Assembly: GCF_000091045.1 (NCBI RefSeq)
Contig: NC_006685.1
Span: 1,929,701 to 1,993,700 of the forward strand
Source of the DNA: Cryptococcus deneoformans JEC21
Taxonomy: Eukaryota; Basidiomycota; Tremellomycetes; Tremellales; Cryptococcaceae
Direction of reading: 5' to 3'
Length of the DNA: 64,000 bases
Part shown: positions 1 through 10,358 of the stretch, piece after piece
Position numbering within the stretch: position 1 is the first letter of the stretch
How the letters are laid out: every line of letters begins with the position of its first letter
Position numbers and translations under genes: made by a program
The notes under the pieces: generated by a model
Told to the model about the DNA's origin: nothing
Database searches by the model: none
Seen by the model: only the letters and a program-made list of their open reading frames with translations

Positions 1-350
1 TTTATTCTTTTACTCTTATTCTAGCTGTCACTTGCAACTCTCCAAATCAGTTTTTTATCATCCAAAGGAAACAAAACACAATTTGGAACTCGGAAATCGG
101 ACATTGAAAGATTGGAAGACAGAAGACTTAAGGGTGGAGATTAAGAAATGAGTGTGGGAGTGAATGGGATGGAATGTATCTGAAATGTCAAGAACAGGAC
201 CCGAACCAATCACCAGATGTGTTCTATGGGACTGAAATTGAGTCGTGCATAGATGTATAATGTTGGAAGATGCCTAGATGGCCTCTTTGGATGCAAATAG
301 AAAATCTAAAATCCCCATCCCCCATTCTGCTTCTCCGCCCGGCCCACGCC

Positions 351-354
351 CTAC

Positions 355-392
<38 letters not shown>

Positions 393-471
393 CACCTCTT
401 GCTGCAACACATTCACTTCCTCGTTTGATAACGACCTGTCCATGTGCCTGTAGTTGAGTCGGTAGCATCGG

Positions 472-506
<35 letters not shown>

Positions 507-845
507 GATCTGGGCGGGGGGAGTCAGTTATGGCGAGGGAGAGAGAGAGAGACGGGACGTACAAGGGAGACGGTCTCGACGAGATCGCCTGCGACTTCTC
601 GGACGATTTCAAAATAATCATTCTCGTGGAACACTCTTCCCTTCCCCCCGGCTGCGCTCACTCCTGCTGCAGCACTGCCGCTACCTGTTTTAGTTTCGCC
701 CTCGCTCCCGGCGACTCCGACGGACCCCACGGGCAGCCAAAAGCTCATGTCTTTATAGCATTCGGGGTAGCGACTGTACGGTACAAACGTCGTGATCTGG
801 TCCTGTGAAAACTGCGAGTGGAAGCGCTGGTCGGTTGTCCAGAAC

Positions 846-880
<35 letters not shown>

Positions 881-884
881 CAGC

Positions 885-928
<44 letters not shown>

Positions 929-1148
929 GCCGGCTTCGTCCAGTGTCTTCTGCATGACGACGCCGCACCCCAGCAGTTCGAGCCATTCGCCCTCCCACCA
1001 GACTTCGACTTCGTAGCTCGGCGAGGTGAACGGGAAATACGCCTCGATCCAGCGGACGCGGAGGGGTTCCTTTGGCGCTCCTCCGCCCTGCCTTTGGGCG
1101 GCCACGTGGCCGAAAAGACGGAAGATGAGGCCGTTGAGCGAGTGCTTG

Positions 1149-1186
<38 letters not shown>

Positions 1187-1313
1187 GGTGGGTTGGTACG
1201 GGTTGGAGGGCGAGATCCGGGTGGTGTCCTCGATGAGGATCGGGCACGCTGCGAGGGACGCCTCGAGCTGGGCGTTGAGCGCGGGCAGCGTATGGAGCTC
1301 GGAGACCGGCCAG

Positions 1314-1354
<41 letters not shown>

Positions 1355-1658
1355 GCCGTCGATCTCGTCCCGCCTGTACACGTCTGCGCTGAGCAGCCAC
1401 CTGTCGAGGCCGCGGCGGTAGCTCTCGACCTCGTGGGCGCTGGTGTGGGTGCGCAGCATGTAGTCTTTGTTGAGGTAGTAGCTGTCCGACGGGCTGCGGC
1501 CCGGGTGGTCGGGGGGGAAGCCGAGCTGGTCAAAGTTCTGCCACACGGACACGGCGGGGGAGGCGGGCGCGAGGGGGGTGTAGTCGGCAAAGTGGCGCTC
1601 GATGATCCGGCGGAGGATGGCGATCGGGTGGGCGGGGCGCAGGTGGAGGCTGCGGTCT

Positions 1659-1694
<36 letters not shown>

Positions 1695-1834
1695 GCGTCA
1701 CGTGGGAACGCCTGGCCGTTGATCACGTAAGGCGGCGGGGCGGTGGACTGGAGGCGGGTGGCGAGCGTGGCGCGGGCGGCCACAGGCAGCCGGGGCCCGG
1801 GGCGGGCGCGGAGGAGCGACACGAGGGCGGCCAT
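351..1834 (-). CDS. MSF1: Mitochondrial phenylalanyl-tRNA synthetase
   Basis: Single-chain mitochondrial class II synthetase that charges tRNA-Phe with phenylalanine in the matrix. Exon 1 runs 1834-563 and exon 2 509-351, split by a 53-nt GT-AG intron (562-510), giving about 476 residues, the usual family length. The N-terminus is Arg/Ala-rich and looks like a mitochondrial presequence. Class II motifs are visible: YRRDEIDGSHYPVFHQMEG (motif 2 region) and GWAFGLGLERLSM (motif 3). The second exon completes the C-terminal anticodon-binding (FDX-ACB) domain, with FTHPKTNRQSRCYRLNYRHMD followed by the final helix. A perfect GTCACGTGAC palindrome lies about 60 bp upstream of the start. The long frame on the other strand across this gene is only an antisense shadow in GC-rich DNA. 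Confidence in identity is high; the start is the first Met of a plausible presequence. Confidence 0.93.
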
Positions 1835-1890
1835 GGCGGTTGGGATGAGGGAGACCAGTTGCAGCGGAGATGAGACAGCGTGGTTGGGCA

Positions 1891-1900
1891 GTCACGTGAC
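1891..1900. promoter_or_regulatory. E-box palindrome GTCACGTGAC in a divergent promoter
   Basis: A perfect 10-bp palindrome in the 292-bp gap between the divergent Phe-tRNA synthetase and metallo-beta-lactamase genes, 57 bp upstream of the synthetase start. The core CACGTG is bound by bHLH factors (Cbf1/USF class) in fungi. The motif is seen directly; that it is used is inference. Confidence 0.4.
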
Positions 1901-2126
1901 GTGTTCAGCGCCGCCTGCGCGGATAGACCAGGCACGAGGCACGCAATGCACCAGCATGTCATAGCAGACGTCTCCAGACAATCCAGACTGTACCAGTACC
2001 ATACTGCCGTCATGCATCTCGAAGTACTGGAAATGATGGATCCAGGCACACAATCTTATCTCTCGCCCCACCTTACGTCACTCTCGCTCGATCTTTTCCT
2101 TTCAGCTCTTTCCCACCACGCCTATC

Positions 2127-3662
2127 ATGTCTCCCCCACTGGACTTGACTCCGGTAGACAAACTCGAGGTCCTCATCCTCGTCGATAACTGTACGTCTAC
2201 TCCCTGCCTATCCAAATACTTGTACTGACCACGACCTCCCAGTTGTCGAATGGTAAATGCAGTCTAGTCATAGTTTCCTGCGGCCTGTACAAAGTGAAAG
2301 CTGACTAAACATGGCAGGTTTTCCACCTTGCCTTCAGAGTTTACCCATGAACTGCCGCAGCATCTCGCCTCGCCCGATGCTCCCAAAGACCCCCTTACAG
2401 GTCTACCCATCATGGATTTTGACAACTATTGCTGTGGCGCCCATGGTCTCTCTATCCTCCTCGTACGTGTCTCTCCCTCTCTCTGTGATTCCCTTTCTTT
2501 GATCCAAGGATCATTACACACCTCGTTGATATCTGATATCTTGGTTCCTGCGTTTTGGTTCTTCTCTCCTTGCGGGGAAAACCGGTAGAAAACGACCATA
2601 GGCGGAAACACCTACTCGGTTCTCCTCGACTCTGGACCGGAACCAAAGACGATTGAGCGGAACGTGGCTGCCATGTCGGTGGACCTCGTGCAGCTTGATG
2701 CGCTTGTCCTTTCGCATTGGCATAGAGATCATTCCGGTGGGATTGTAAGAGTTCTCGAGCTGCGCCAGGAGCAGCAGGAGCAGCAGGCGCAGCAGGCGCA
2801 ACAAGAAGGAATAACCAGAACCAAACTTCAAATCGACCTCCATCCATCCCGCCCCACCCGCAGAGGCATCGCCCGCCCGTCCAACCCCGAACCATTCTGC
2901 AACCTCCCCGCTGACCCTACCTTTGAGGAGATCAAAGCCGCCGGTGGAAAAGTCGATTTGCACGATGAGCCTCATGAGATTGTCGTTGGTTCCAAAAGCG
3001 GAAACGGGGACCAGGGGAAGACGGGGATCGGGGTGAGCGGAGAGATTAAAAGAGTTGTGGATTACGAAAAGGGGGTGGTGGGAGGGGTGAGGTGGGAGAA
3101 GGATGAGAGTACGGGGGAGGAAGGGTGGTTTACCGATACAGTGAGTTCTCCGGTTCTTTTGTTGTGTGTTATCGGGACTTGCTCAAAATGATGGATCTCC
3201 CCCCTTTTTTTTTTTTACCAATTTAGATGATTATGGATGAACGGTACGTCGTGGTAGACGTCAAAGGTAAAGGTCTCGTCGTCTTCAGCTCGTACGTCCC
3301 ATCCACACCATCCTGTTCACCCCTGAACCCTGACAATCTCCAGTTGCTCCCACGCCGGCATATCCAACGTCCTCACCTCCCTCCTTCCCCTCTCCCGCCC
3401 CATCCACGCCCTCATCGCCGGCCTCCACCTCGTTCCCACTGCCCACCAGCCCGCACGACAGACGATCGACTTCATCACCCGCAGAGTCCAGCCGAGGCCG
3501 CGGTGGGTGGTACCGCTGCATTGTACCGGGCTGGAAGCGAGGGGTTGGTTGAGGGAGAAGTTGGGGGAGGGCTGTGTCTTGGCTGGGGTTGGGGTGAGGG
3601 GGGTTTTTGGGGGGGCGGGGGAGATGGAAGAAGAAGAAGAAGGGTTCAAGATTGTAGATTAG
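2127..3662 (+). CDS. Metallo-beta-lactamase superfamily hydrolase (dihydropterin synthase-like branch)
   Basis: About 385 residues in six exons. The start MSPPLDLTPVDKLEVLILVDN is followed by an intron opening with GTACGT at about 2189, and further short introns are removed before 2238, 2318, 2588, 3229 and 3344. The zinc-binding signature SHWHRDHSGG is in the middle exon. A later CSHAGI motif, created across a splice junction, and PLHCTGLEA near the C-terminus supply the other metal ligands. This motif set is typical of the archaeal-type branch related to dihydropterin-phosphate synthases, whose fungal members have unknown substrates. A Gln-rich run (EQQEQQAQQAQQ) and a probably disordered loop follow the first motif. 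The gene ends in a poly-Glu stretch and GFKIVD. Fold assignment is firm; substrate is unknown. Confidence 0.82.
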
Positions 3663-4016
3663 ATCGGGAAAACACCAAAAACTCCATTTCTTTTTGCACA
3701 AGGATATCCTTCTTGCATTGGATTTGGTTTTTGAAGGGAAAAGGCACTGTATAAAAAAATAAAATCTTGGTAATTCTAATTGACAGATTCGTAAATAGGT
3801 AAATCGATCCAAAGAAAACAGAACGGGGGGGGGGGGGGTGATCTTCGTTCCCTCTCCCCCTCGCCTTCCTCTTGTCCCAGCTGTTGATTGGAACAATTTT
3901 TATCTGGTATATACACCAAAAAAAAGGAAAAAAAAAGAAACACAAGCAATCCAAGATACTTTCAGGAATGTCGCCAAAAAGCCCCAAAGGTTCAGAACCA
4001 CCTGTTTGGTGCCTTC
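3663..4016. other. Convergent 3' intergenic region
   Basis: Gap between convergent genes. It holds an A-rich stretch with AATAAA-like signals near 3755, a run of 13 Gs near 3825-3838, and long purine tracts (pyrimidine tracts on the minus strand). I see no gene here. The minus-strand pyrimidine tract upstream of 4078 serves as the acceptor of the last intron of the methyltransferase gene. Confidence 0.5.
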
Positions 4017-6174
4017 TTAGGCAGGCAAACCATTGAATCCCACTGTACCCATATTCGCATCAGGGTTATACGAATAACTAATAATGCGTTGAGAAACAAA
4101 AACAAAAAGAATGACGAAGAATAAGAAAAAGGGGGCCCATCAGCATCGTTCAATTATAAAATGCAATCACAACACGGCAGCAAAACTCACTTGAAACACT
4201 GCTGCTGCAACGCATACTTTGCCCTCCTTTTCAACGGATTCGGATCCCATTCCGGTCCGGGCCGGTTTACTTGCAGATCCAAGACAAGGTCGTATGAGCG
4301 GGCATCGTTGACTTTGAAGTGGATGGAGCCGGTGAGACGTTCGGCCTTGTTGACTGCGAGGGGTTCAGGGAGGAGGAGGCGGGCTTGTCTGTGGGTGGGG
4401 GAAGAGTCGGGTAAGCGAGCAGAGGGGAAAGAAAAGGTGAGAGGTGGAACAAACGTCAGCGGCAAAGTCGATTTTGTATAGAGGGAAAAGGCGGGCGCTT
4501 ACTGCCAGTGTGTACGAGGGACTGGTTTTCAACAATGGCGAGACACGTGTTAACGGCTACAGCGCTCAAGGAAAGAAAAAAAAGGAAGCCTACTCACCAT
4601 TAGGCCCTGTTGAAAGTGTCACCGTGAGCCCGTCGGCTGGTGGAGGCGGGGTGGGACCAGGATTCAGCGGCTGCTCCTGCGTCATCCACTGCCAAGCGCT
4701 ATTGGGCGCCACGGGGAAATTCCAGTTTACGTCTTCCTCCGTTGGCGCTGGCCTCGGCTGGAAGTCGAGATCGAACCACGAGGCCAGACCGTGTACGAGA
4801 GAAGTGCGGGAGACGATAAAGTCAATGGGGATGGTGAATTCGAGAAGATCGTCGTTGGAGCAGGTGTAAAAGTCGAAAGATTTAGGAGGACAAGGGGTGG
4901 ATATAAGGCTGGTAGGTGGGAACATGCCGATGACGGGTTGGGCTAGTGCGTTTTAAATTAGTTTCAGAAAAAAATCGGTGTGATTGTCAAGGACAAGTTG
5001 TCAGATGCTTACCGAATACTTCTTCTCTCGCGGCGTCGTATAATGCAGAAAAGTCGGTTCCTAGAAGCACATCAACACCAAATCAGCCCGCCCATGCTTC
5101 GAAAAGGGTGAATCAGGAGAATTTTCTTTCTTACCAAACAGGGTGTTGTTGAAGAATTGCGCCTTTTGATCAGTTTCATTATAAAGACCTTCGTCTGAGA
5201 AGGGGCAGAAGAAGATATGTCCAGCTGAGGGTAAGAGCTGACCTCCAGGTTTGAGGAAAAGATCACGCGCGAGGATGAATGATTCGACCTGCCAAAGATG
5301 AACAGTCAGTACAAGGTTACACATGAAGCATATCAGAAGCTGGGTTCTCTTGCTACTGCTGTAGACCGACCATTCGTTCGTGCAAAAGCATCACGCCGAT
5401 AGGTTCCGATACGATAGTATCGACTTTACCAGTCTGTAACACTTGTTCTTGGACTCTTTTATTCTCCACCATACCTCGGACAATCCGTATACGGTCTTTG
5501 AGGTGTGGGTTCGTCCGGCCGCTCTTGGCAGCTTTGACCATCTATTGTATAAGCAGCTGTGTCAGCGATCATGTTGTTGCGTGTTTACAAAAAGGGAACG
5601 ACGAACGATTTCAATCTTTTCAGCCATTGAGGAAGCTTCAAGAGCAATGACTTGATTGGCACCCGCTTGAGCAGACATATAGGACAAGATTCCAGAACCT
5701 GTTTTTCCCTAGGCGTTAGCATCCCACACCTTATCATACGAGACTCTCGCGAGGAATCCCATTGCCAAAACTCACCAGCACCGACATCGAGCACCGTCTT
5801 TCCAGCAAACGCCACCGCTGCATTACCAAGGATAGCTTTCCTATAAGTTCCTGTACGTGCCACGTCCCCAATCATGTTTGCTCTGTGATGGAACGGAGGT
5901 TATTAGTTAGCTGTTTTTTTTTGGCCTTGATAAACGCTCTGATGGAAACTGCAACTTGCTGATTCTGAAGGGATGAGTAAAAGTTGAAATAAAAGTCGTG
6001 ATCCTTGACTTGGGAGCTTTCACTGACATGGTAATCAGTCGTGTCCATTACAGCAGTCCTAAAATCAGATGAGGCTCACTCATTCGCTTGCTCTTTCGTC
6101 TTCTCCTTCGGCATCTCATCAATAGGCTCTTGACCCTCGACCGCTATCTTCTTTTCAGCCTCCTCGTTTGACAT
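4017..6174 (-). CDS. CARM1/PRMT4-type protein arginine methyltransferase
   Basis: Type I enzyme that asymmetrically dimethylates arginines in histones and splicing or transcription factors using S-adenosylmethionine. The start [17 protein letters not shown] is acidic, then [14 protein letters not shown] and [13 protein letters not shown] (the PRMT helix X region). The SAM-binding motif [19 protein letters not shown] is assembled across an intron, and the double-E loop reads [20 protein letters not shown]. The beta-barrel domain contains LSTGPNVPRTHWQQARLLL, which needs a 19-nt microexon (4521-4503) and aligns with the CARM1 THW element. One intron (5959-5883) needs a GC donor. A last exon 4077-4017 (ending [10 protein letters not shown]) follows a 113-nt intron with a GTGAGT donor and strong pyrimidine tract; without it the protein would stop at 4187. 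Identity is secure; the terminal exon is likely but unproven. Confidence 0.88.
4503..4521 (-). other. 19-nt microexon in the CARM1-type gene
   Basis: Flanked by introns 4597-4522 (GTGAGT donor, CAG acceptor) and 4502-4389 (GTAAGC donor, CAG acceptor). Inclusion joins phase 1 to phase 2 and creates NVPRTHWQQ, matching the conserved THW element of CARM1 proteins. Skipping it breaks the frame. Confidence 0.75.
5883..5959 (-). other. GC-AG intron in the CARM1-type gene
   Basis: A 77-nt intron with donor GCAAGT and acceptor CACAG. Only this donor keeps the frame and yields SSLQNQANM, which has the same spacing as the CARM1 family between FY and NM. The nearby GT (GTTGCA) gives the wrong frame. 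Confidence 0.65.
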
Positions 6175-6458
6175 GGTGAGTTGATCTATGGTGATGGGAT
6201 GGTGAAGATAGGTGTCTAAGGAGATGGATTGGGGGGATTGGGAGGTGAATGGGAAATGAAGTCACGCCGAAGGAAAAAAACAAGAGATAAATAAAAGCTC
6301 GGAACGTGATGCGGGGCCCCCGACGTATCGCGGCGATGATCACAGCCGGTCGATAGTACGTACGTACTGCGAGTGAATATGGCTAGGCGTATACATCTCC
6401 TGTGTGTATCCATCTTCTCTAAATAAAGAGTTCCTTGTATCAAATCAACAGCGCAAGC
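6175..6458. promoter_or_regulatory. Divergent promoter (methyltransferase / EEP protein)
   Basis: A 284-bp gap between two divergently transcribed genes. It contains a purine-rich block (GGATTGGGGGGATTGGGAGG) near 6225-6244. No specific factor site is recognised. Confidence 0.45.
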
Positions 6459-7800
6459 ATGGTAAGCAGGCCAGAGAACAGTAACCTGGGACATTTCTCC
6501 CAAGAAAGCCCTCTTGAACAGATCCACATCGCAACCGTAAACGTGTACGCTCGTCATCAGATTGGATACCGGAGTCGCTCTGAACAATTGCACGATCACT
6601 GACTTTGTCCTGTACAGGAGAAACGGCCATCAGTGGTCCCCCCCAGCTGATCCCAAAAACGTATTCGCCGAGAAACCGTGGTCAGAACGTAAATCCCGTT
6701 TGGTCGATGCGCTTTTATCCACAGGCCCACTCGATATCCTCGGCTGTCAGGTGAGCAGCCATCCCCTCGCGGTAGTTGGTTTACCATTTCAGTGGGAATA
6801 CTGACTTTGTGCATATACAAAGGAAGTCTTCCATGATCAACTTGAAGACTTGCAGGAACTTTTGGGCGAGACGTACTCGCACGTAGGTTCAGGCCGCGAT
6901 GACGGCAAGCAAGGCGGGGAGTATAGTCCCATCTTTTTCGATCGTACCAAATTCGAACTGGTAAGGTGGGGTACAATGTGGTTATCCCGCACACCCAATG
7001 TCCCTGGATCCAAGGGCTGGGATGCTGTACGTCACTATCGCTTTTTCGCATGATTTTTGGTTGATCAAACGGTAACTTGTCATCTTTTTGACTGGCCAAA
7101 ATCAGGCTTTACCTCGCATTGCGACTCTTCTGACTCTCCGCTACAAAAACAAGGACAAAGGTGGAGAGCTGGTTCATGCTGTCAACACCCACTATGATCA
7201 TTTGGGAGTGAGAGCTAGAGCGGAAAGTAGTCTCTTAATCAGATCTGCAATTTGGCATTGGGTACATGATGTCGAGCGAAAGGAGAAGCCACCTGTGGTG
7301 GCACCAGTGGTCTTTTTTGGTGATTTCAGTAGGTTGATCAAATCGATTGCAGGGTGACGCTGATTGCTAACATTCAATTTCAAGACTCACCGCCGCAAGA
7401 GGATGGATACAAGAATATCACCTCCCTCCATCCCTTACCCTCTGGCCAACCATCATTTACCTTCCTTGACAGCTTCACTAACCTTCTCACCTCCTCCTCT
7501 TCTTCCGCTTCTGCTTTCTCAACCATCATCCCTCTCCAAACCCGCCCTTACGGCCCCCATCTGACATACACTGATTTCGCCCCTCCCGGCGCTCGAAATG
7601 CCACAAGAATCGATTTCGTCATGCTCGGTGCCGAGGTGGACAGTAATGATCCCTCCAAACGAGGAAAATCAAGAGGTGGATGGACGGTTGTGAGGTATGC
7701 GTGTGTGGATAACTGGGTGGAAGGGGATATGGAGGGTTGGAATGGGAGGTGGAGTGATCATAGAGCTGTAAGGGTTACGATCGCTAAGCGAAAAGAGTGA
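6459..7800 (+). CDS. Endonuclease/exonuclease/phosphatase (EEP) family protein
   Basis: Metal-dependent phosphodiesterase/phosphatase fold of the DNase I/inositol phosphatase superfamily, substrate unknown. Exon 1 begins MVSRPENSNLGHF and ends IHIATVNV, the first EEP strand, with the donor at 6547. Later exons give NGHQWSPPADP, WSERKSRLVDAL, DILGCQEV (metal-binding Glu), IFFDRTKFELV, then NTHYDHLGVRAR (catalytic Asp/His region). GDFNSPP is restored across the intron near 7330-7385, and SDHRAVRV lies at the C-terminus. All expected catalytic blocks are present, so the enzyme should be active. Close homologues in fungi are often annotated only as EEP-domain proteins. No signal peptide is obvious. 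The next gene is convergent, with 185 bp between stop codons. Confidence 0.83.
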
Positions 7801-7985
7801 ATGAAATTTGATTAGGGAAGGAAAGGAACGGAAAGGGGGGGGCCCTCCAAAATGTACAAAGTATATTAACATGTGTGCACCTGGATGCATCAACCAGAAA
7901 AATTGTATTTCGTCGAACCAAACCCATCCAATTTTGATCTATCCAGTTCGAGCTAAAAAAAGTCGCAGTTTTCTGATGGGACAAA

Positions 7986-9497
7986 TTACGAATCGGCTCT
8001 TAATTGGGTAGCCTTGACCACAACAGGGATCATCTCCCCCGTAGCTAATGGATACGCCTGATGGTGAAGTACTGCAAGCAAGTTGCGCAAAATTGCAGAG
8101 TGAGCCGTTAGGGAGATATCTAAAATAGTATTTTAGAACCGCCATTAGTAAGGGATATCCCTGTTCCGCCCCAGGTGGATCAGGCATGCTGGATGGGACA
8201 CCTACAAGTCTCTTTTGCACCATCTTTACCGAACAATCTATCCATGGCCCTTTGTGCCCTCATCTGCATATGCGCGTCTGTCTCTCGATCGTCCGCCTTC
8301 CATAGCTCATCTTCTTCCGTTAACCCTTCTTCGATCTTAAAGTAGGGGAACCTTTTCTGTAATATAGTCTATTTCCACGATTAGTCCGATGCATCTTGTG
8401 CGATAATGAATGGAAAAAGAGCGAGAGGGAGAGAATAAGACGGTACAAAGGAAAGGGAAAGAAAGAAAAAGAATGCGAGAGAGAGAGGAAGTGACTCACC
8501 TTGGTCGACCGCTTATCACAAGTATGCCCGCCATACACCTCCCTCCAATCTTCCCAAACTTCCGGCGCCCTCCCCAGCAACGCCCCCCAACTCTCTTCCA
8601 ACGTTTGACCCGTCCTTATCATCGGGGAGACGTACCATCTCATCTCTTCTGACTTGATTGGTGCGCCCAAGGGAGCTTCGGCCACCCAGCAACGGTTTAC
8701 AGCTTGGGCTTGGGATTTCCCCAAGGGTGTTAGTTCGGGGTCGGGACCCCAGGTGATTTGATCGTCGTTGTTGAGATAGGTCCAGTACTCTTCCCATTTC
8801 TGGTAATGCATCAAGTCAAAAAAGTGAGGTGTTAGATAAGAATAGTTGATTTTGCAAAATACTAGACTTACGTCTAAGCCGTGCTTGGCAGAACCAAAGT
8901 TATGCCATCCTTGGCCGTGTCTCGCTATCATAGCCACGCTTCAGCCCCAGTTTATTTCCAAGATGACATGACATGCCATCCAAAAAAAGGAGTCACTAAC
9001 CAAGGAACATTACCTTGTAGTAAACACCCTCGGGCGCTTGATCTTGTAACTTTTTGATCGACGCTTTGAGCTTGTTCCATCTCTCGGGACTAGTATCGAT
9101 TAATCCAAAGCTTCTCTTCAGCTAAAAACATACAGCAATATAGCAAATAATCATAGAGTGACTGTCAGCCACATCCATAGAGCAGAAGGTTCAAGTTGAC
9201 AGTGATAATGGGTGGGGCCTTTAGTGTAAAGAGAGGTGGGGATGGTGCGAGCAAAGCTTACAAGGTCTTCAAACTTGATATGCTTGGGTTGAGGCCCGTT
9301 CTGGATAAAGTATCCTTGGACGATCTGTCAATTAGTTGCTTATCAGCTCTGACATTTCTCCCCTTTTCCTCTCATTGTCCAGAGAACGAACACACCTCAT
9401 AGCGGAAATCATGAGGCCTCTCCTCCAAGGTTGGGCTCGTCGCTGGTCCGCCAGACTCGGTGGACGCGACAGGCGGATTGTCGGGTTGATGCACCAT
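7986..9497 (-). CDS. Histidine phosphatase (phosphoglycerate mutase-like, Pmu1 type)
   Basis: Histidine-phosphatase superfamily protein. The start MVHQPDNPPVASTESGGP is followed by several introns. The catalytic core LARHGQGWHNFGSAKHGLD carries the RHG phosphohistidine motif. ELTPLGKSQAQAVN and MRWYVSPMIRTGQTLEESW are the characteristic following blocks. The second catalytic histidine sits in SLTAHSAILRNLLAVLHH, and the end reads TGEMIPVVVKATQLRADS. The spacing matches fungal Pmu1/YKL128C-like proteins, which are probably phosphatases rather than glycolytic mutases. An intron separates the YGGHTCDKRSTK segment from KRFPYFKIEEGL. Substrate is unknown. The start codon is the first Met before a clean exon and is reasonably safe. 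Confidence 0.82.
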
Positions 9498-10358
9498 TGT
9501 TTTGTATTTTACTTTGGTATTTTTGTTGTTGTGGAGCGTAAGAGTAAGAGAAATGAGGTGAAGATATCAAAAACGATCAAAGGTATATACAAAGCAGGAA
9601 AGATGGATGAGAGATGTATGAATAAGAGCGAGAATAGGAGTGGATAAACTGCTGGGATAGGATAAGTGGAGGCTAAAATGCGTCGTTGATCGGTTCGGAC
9701 CGAAAGCTCGACTCGAAAGGGGAGGAGGAAGTGTGATACGCTTCCGGCGGGCGAATAATTGAGATGGGAAACGTTCGTTCTTCTACTGTCAGTCGAAGCC
9801 GTTTTTTATATCACTTCGCAGCCGCCCTTTCGTATTGAATAATAATCTACATAGGGCGGCCCACTGTTCCTATGAGTAAGATAAGAACACCAAAAAGGAA
9901 GGGGAATCCGCTGAAAAATCATCCAGCGGACAAACTAACCGGTCAATCTTTTTCTTTTTTTCTTTCTTTCATGTGGTGCTGCGCTGCTTCTTCTTCGCCC
10001 GCCTATGACTGAGAAAGTATATCCCCATAGTACATACACCCACATCACGGGTTTTGTTGATGTGAAGTAACTATGGAGACACACAGCGCCGATCATGACA
10101 TCATACTATGCATAAAAAATAGATGGAAAATTCTGGACCTGGAGACATTGCAGCGCTGGATGAGATGGAGTTATCACTGATGGTGTCTGTTGACAACCTT
10201 GATACATAACTAAGGAAGGAGAAAGATTGCCACCGATCACACATTATCATGCTGCATGCTATTATACCGTTTACACCTTTATACTAATACGGGATCAGGA
10301 TTTTTCTCCCCTCAGTTCCCAATGACTTCCCGCCCAACTGGATATATACCCCCTTACT
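9498..10358. other. Intergenic region without a recognised gene
   Basis: About 860 bp between the histidine phosphatase start and the OMA1 stop. It contains a T/C-rich tract (about 9950-9970) and AT-rich DNA near 10260-10300. No coding or RNA gene is recognised. Confidence 0.4.

Noticed and set aside
818..1873. Long plus-strand frame of 351 codons
   Set aside because: Antisense to the Phe-tRNA synthetase exon in GC-rich DNA; composition is Arg/Gly/Val-rich and has no domain.
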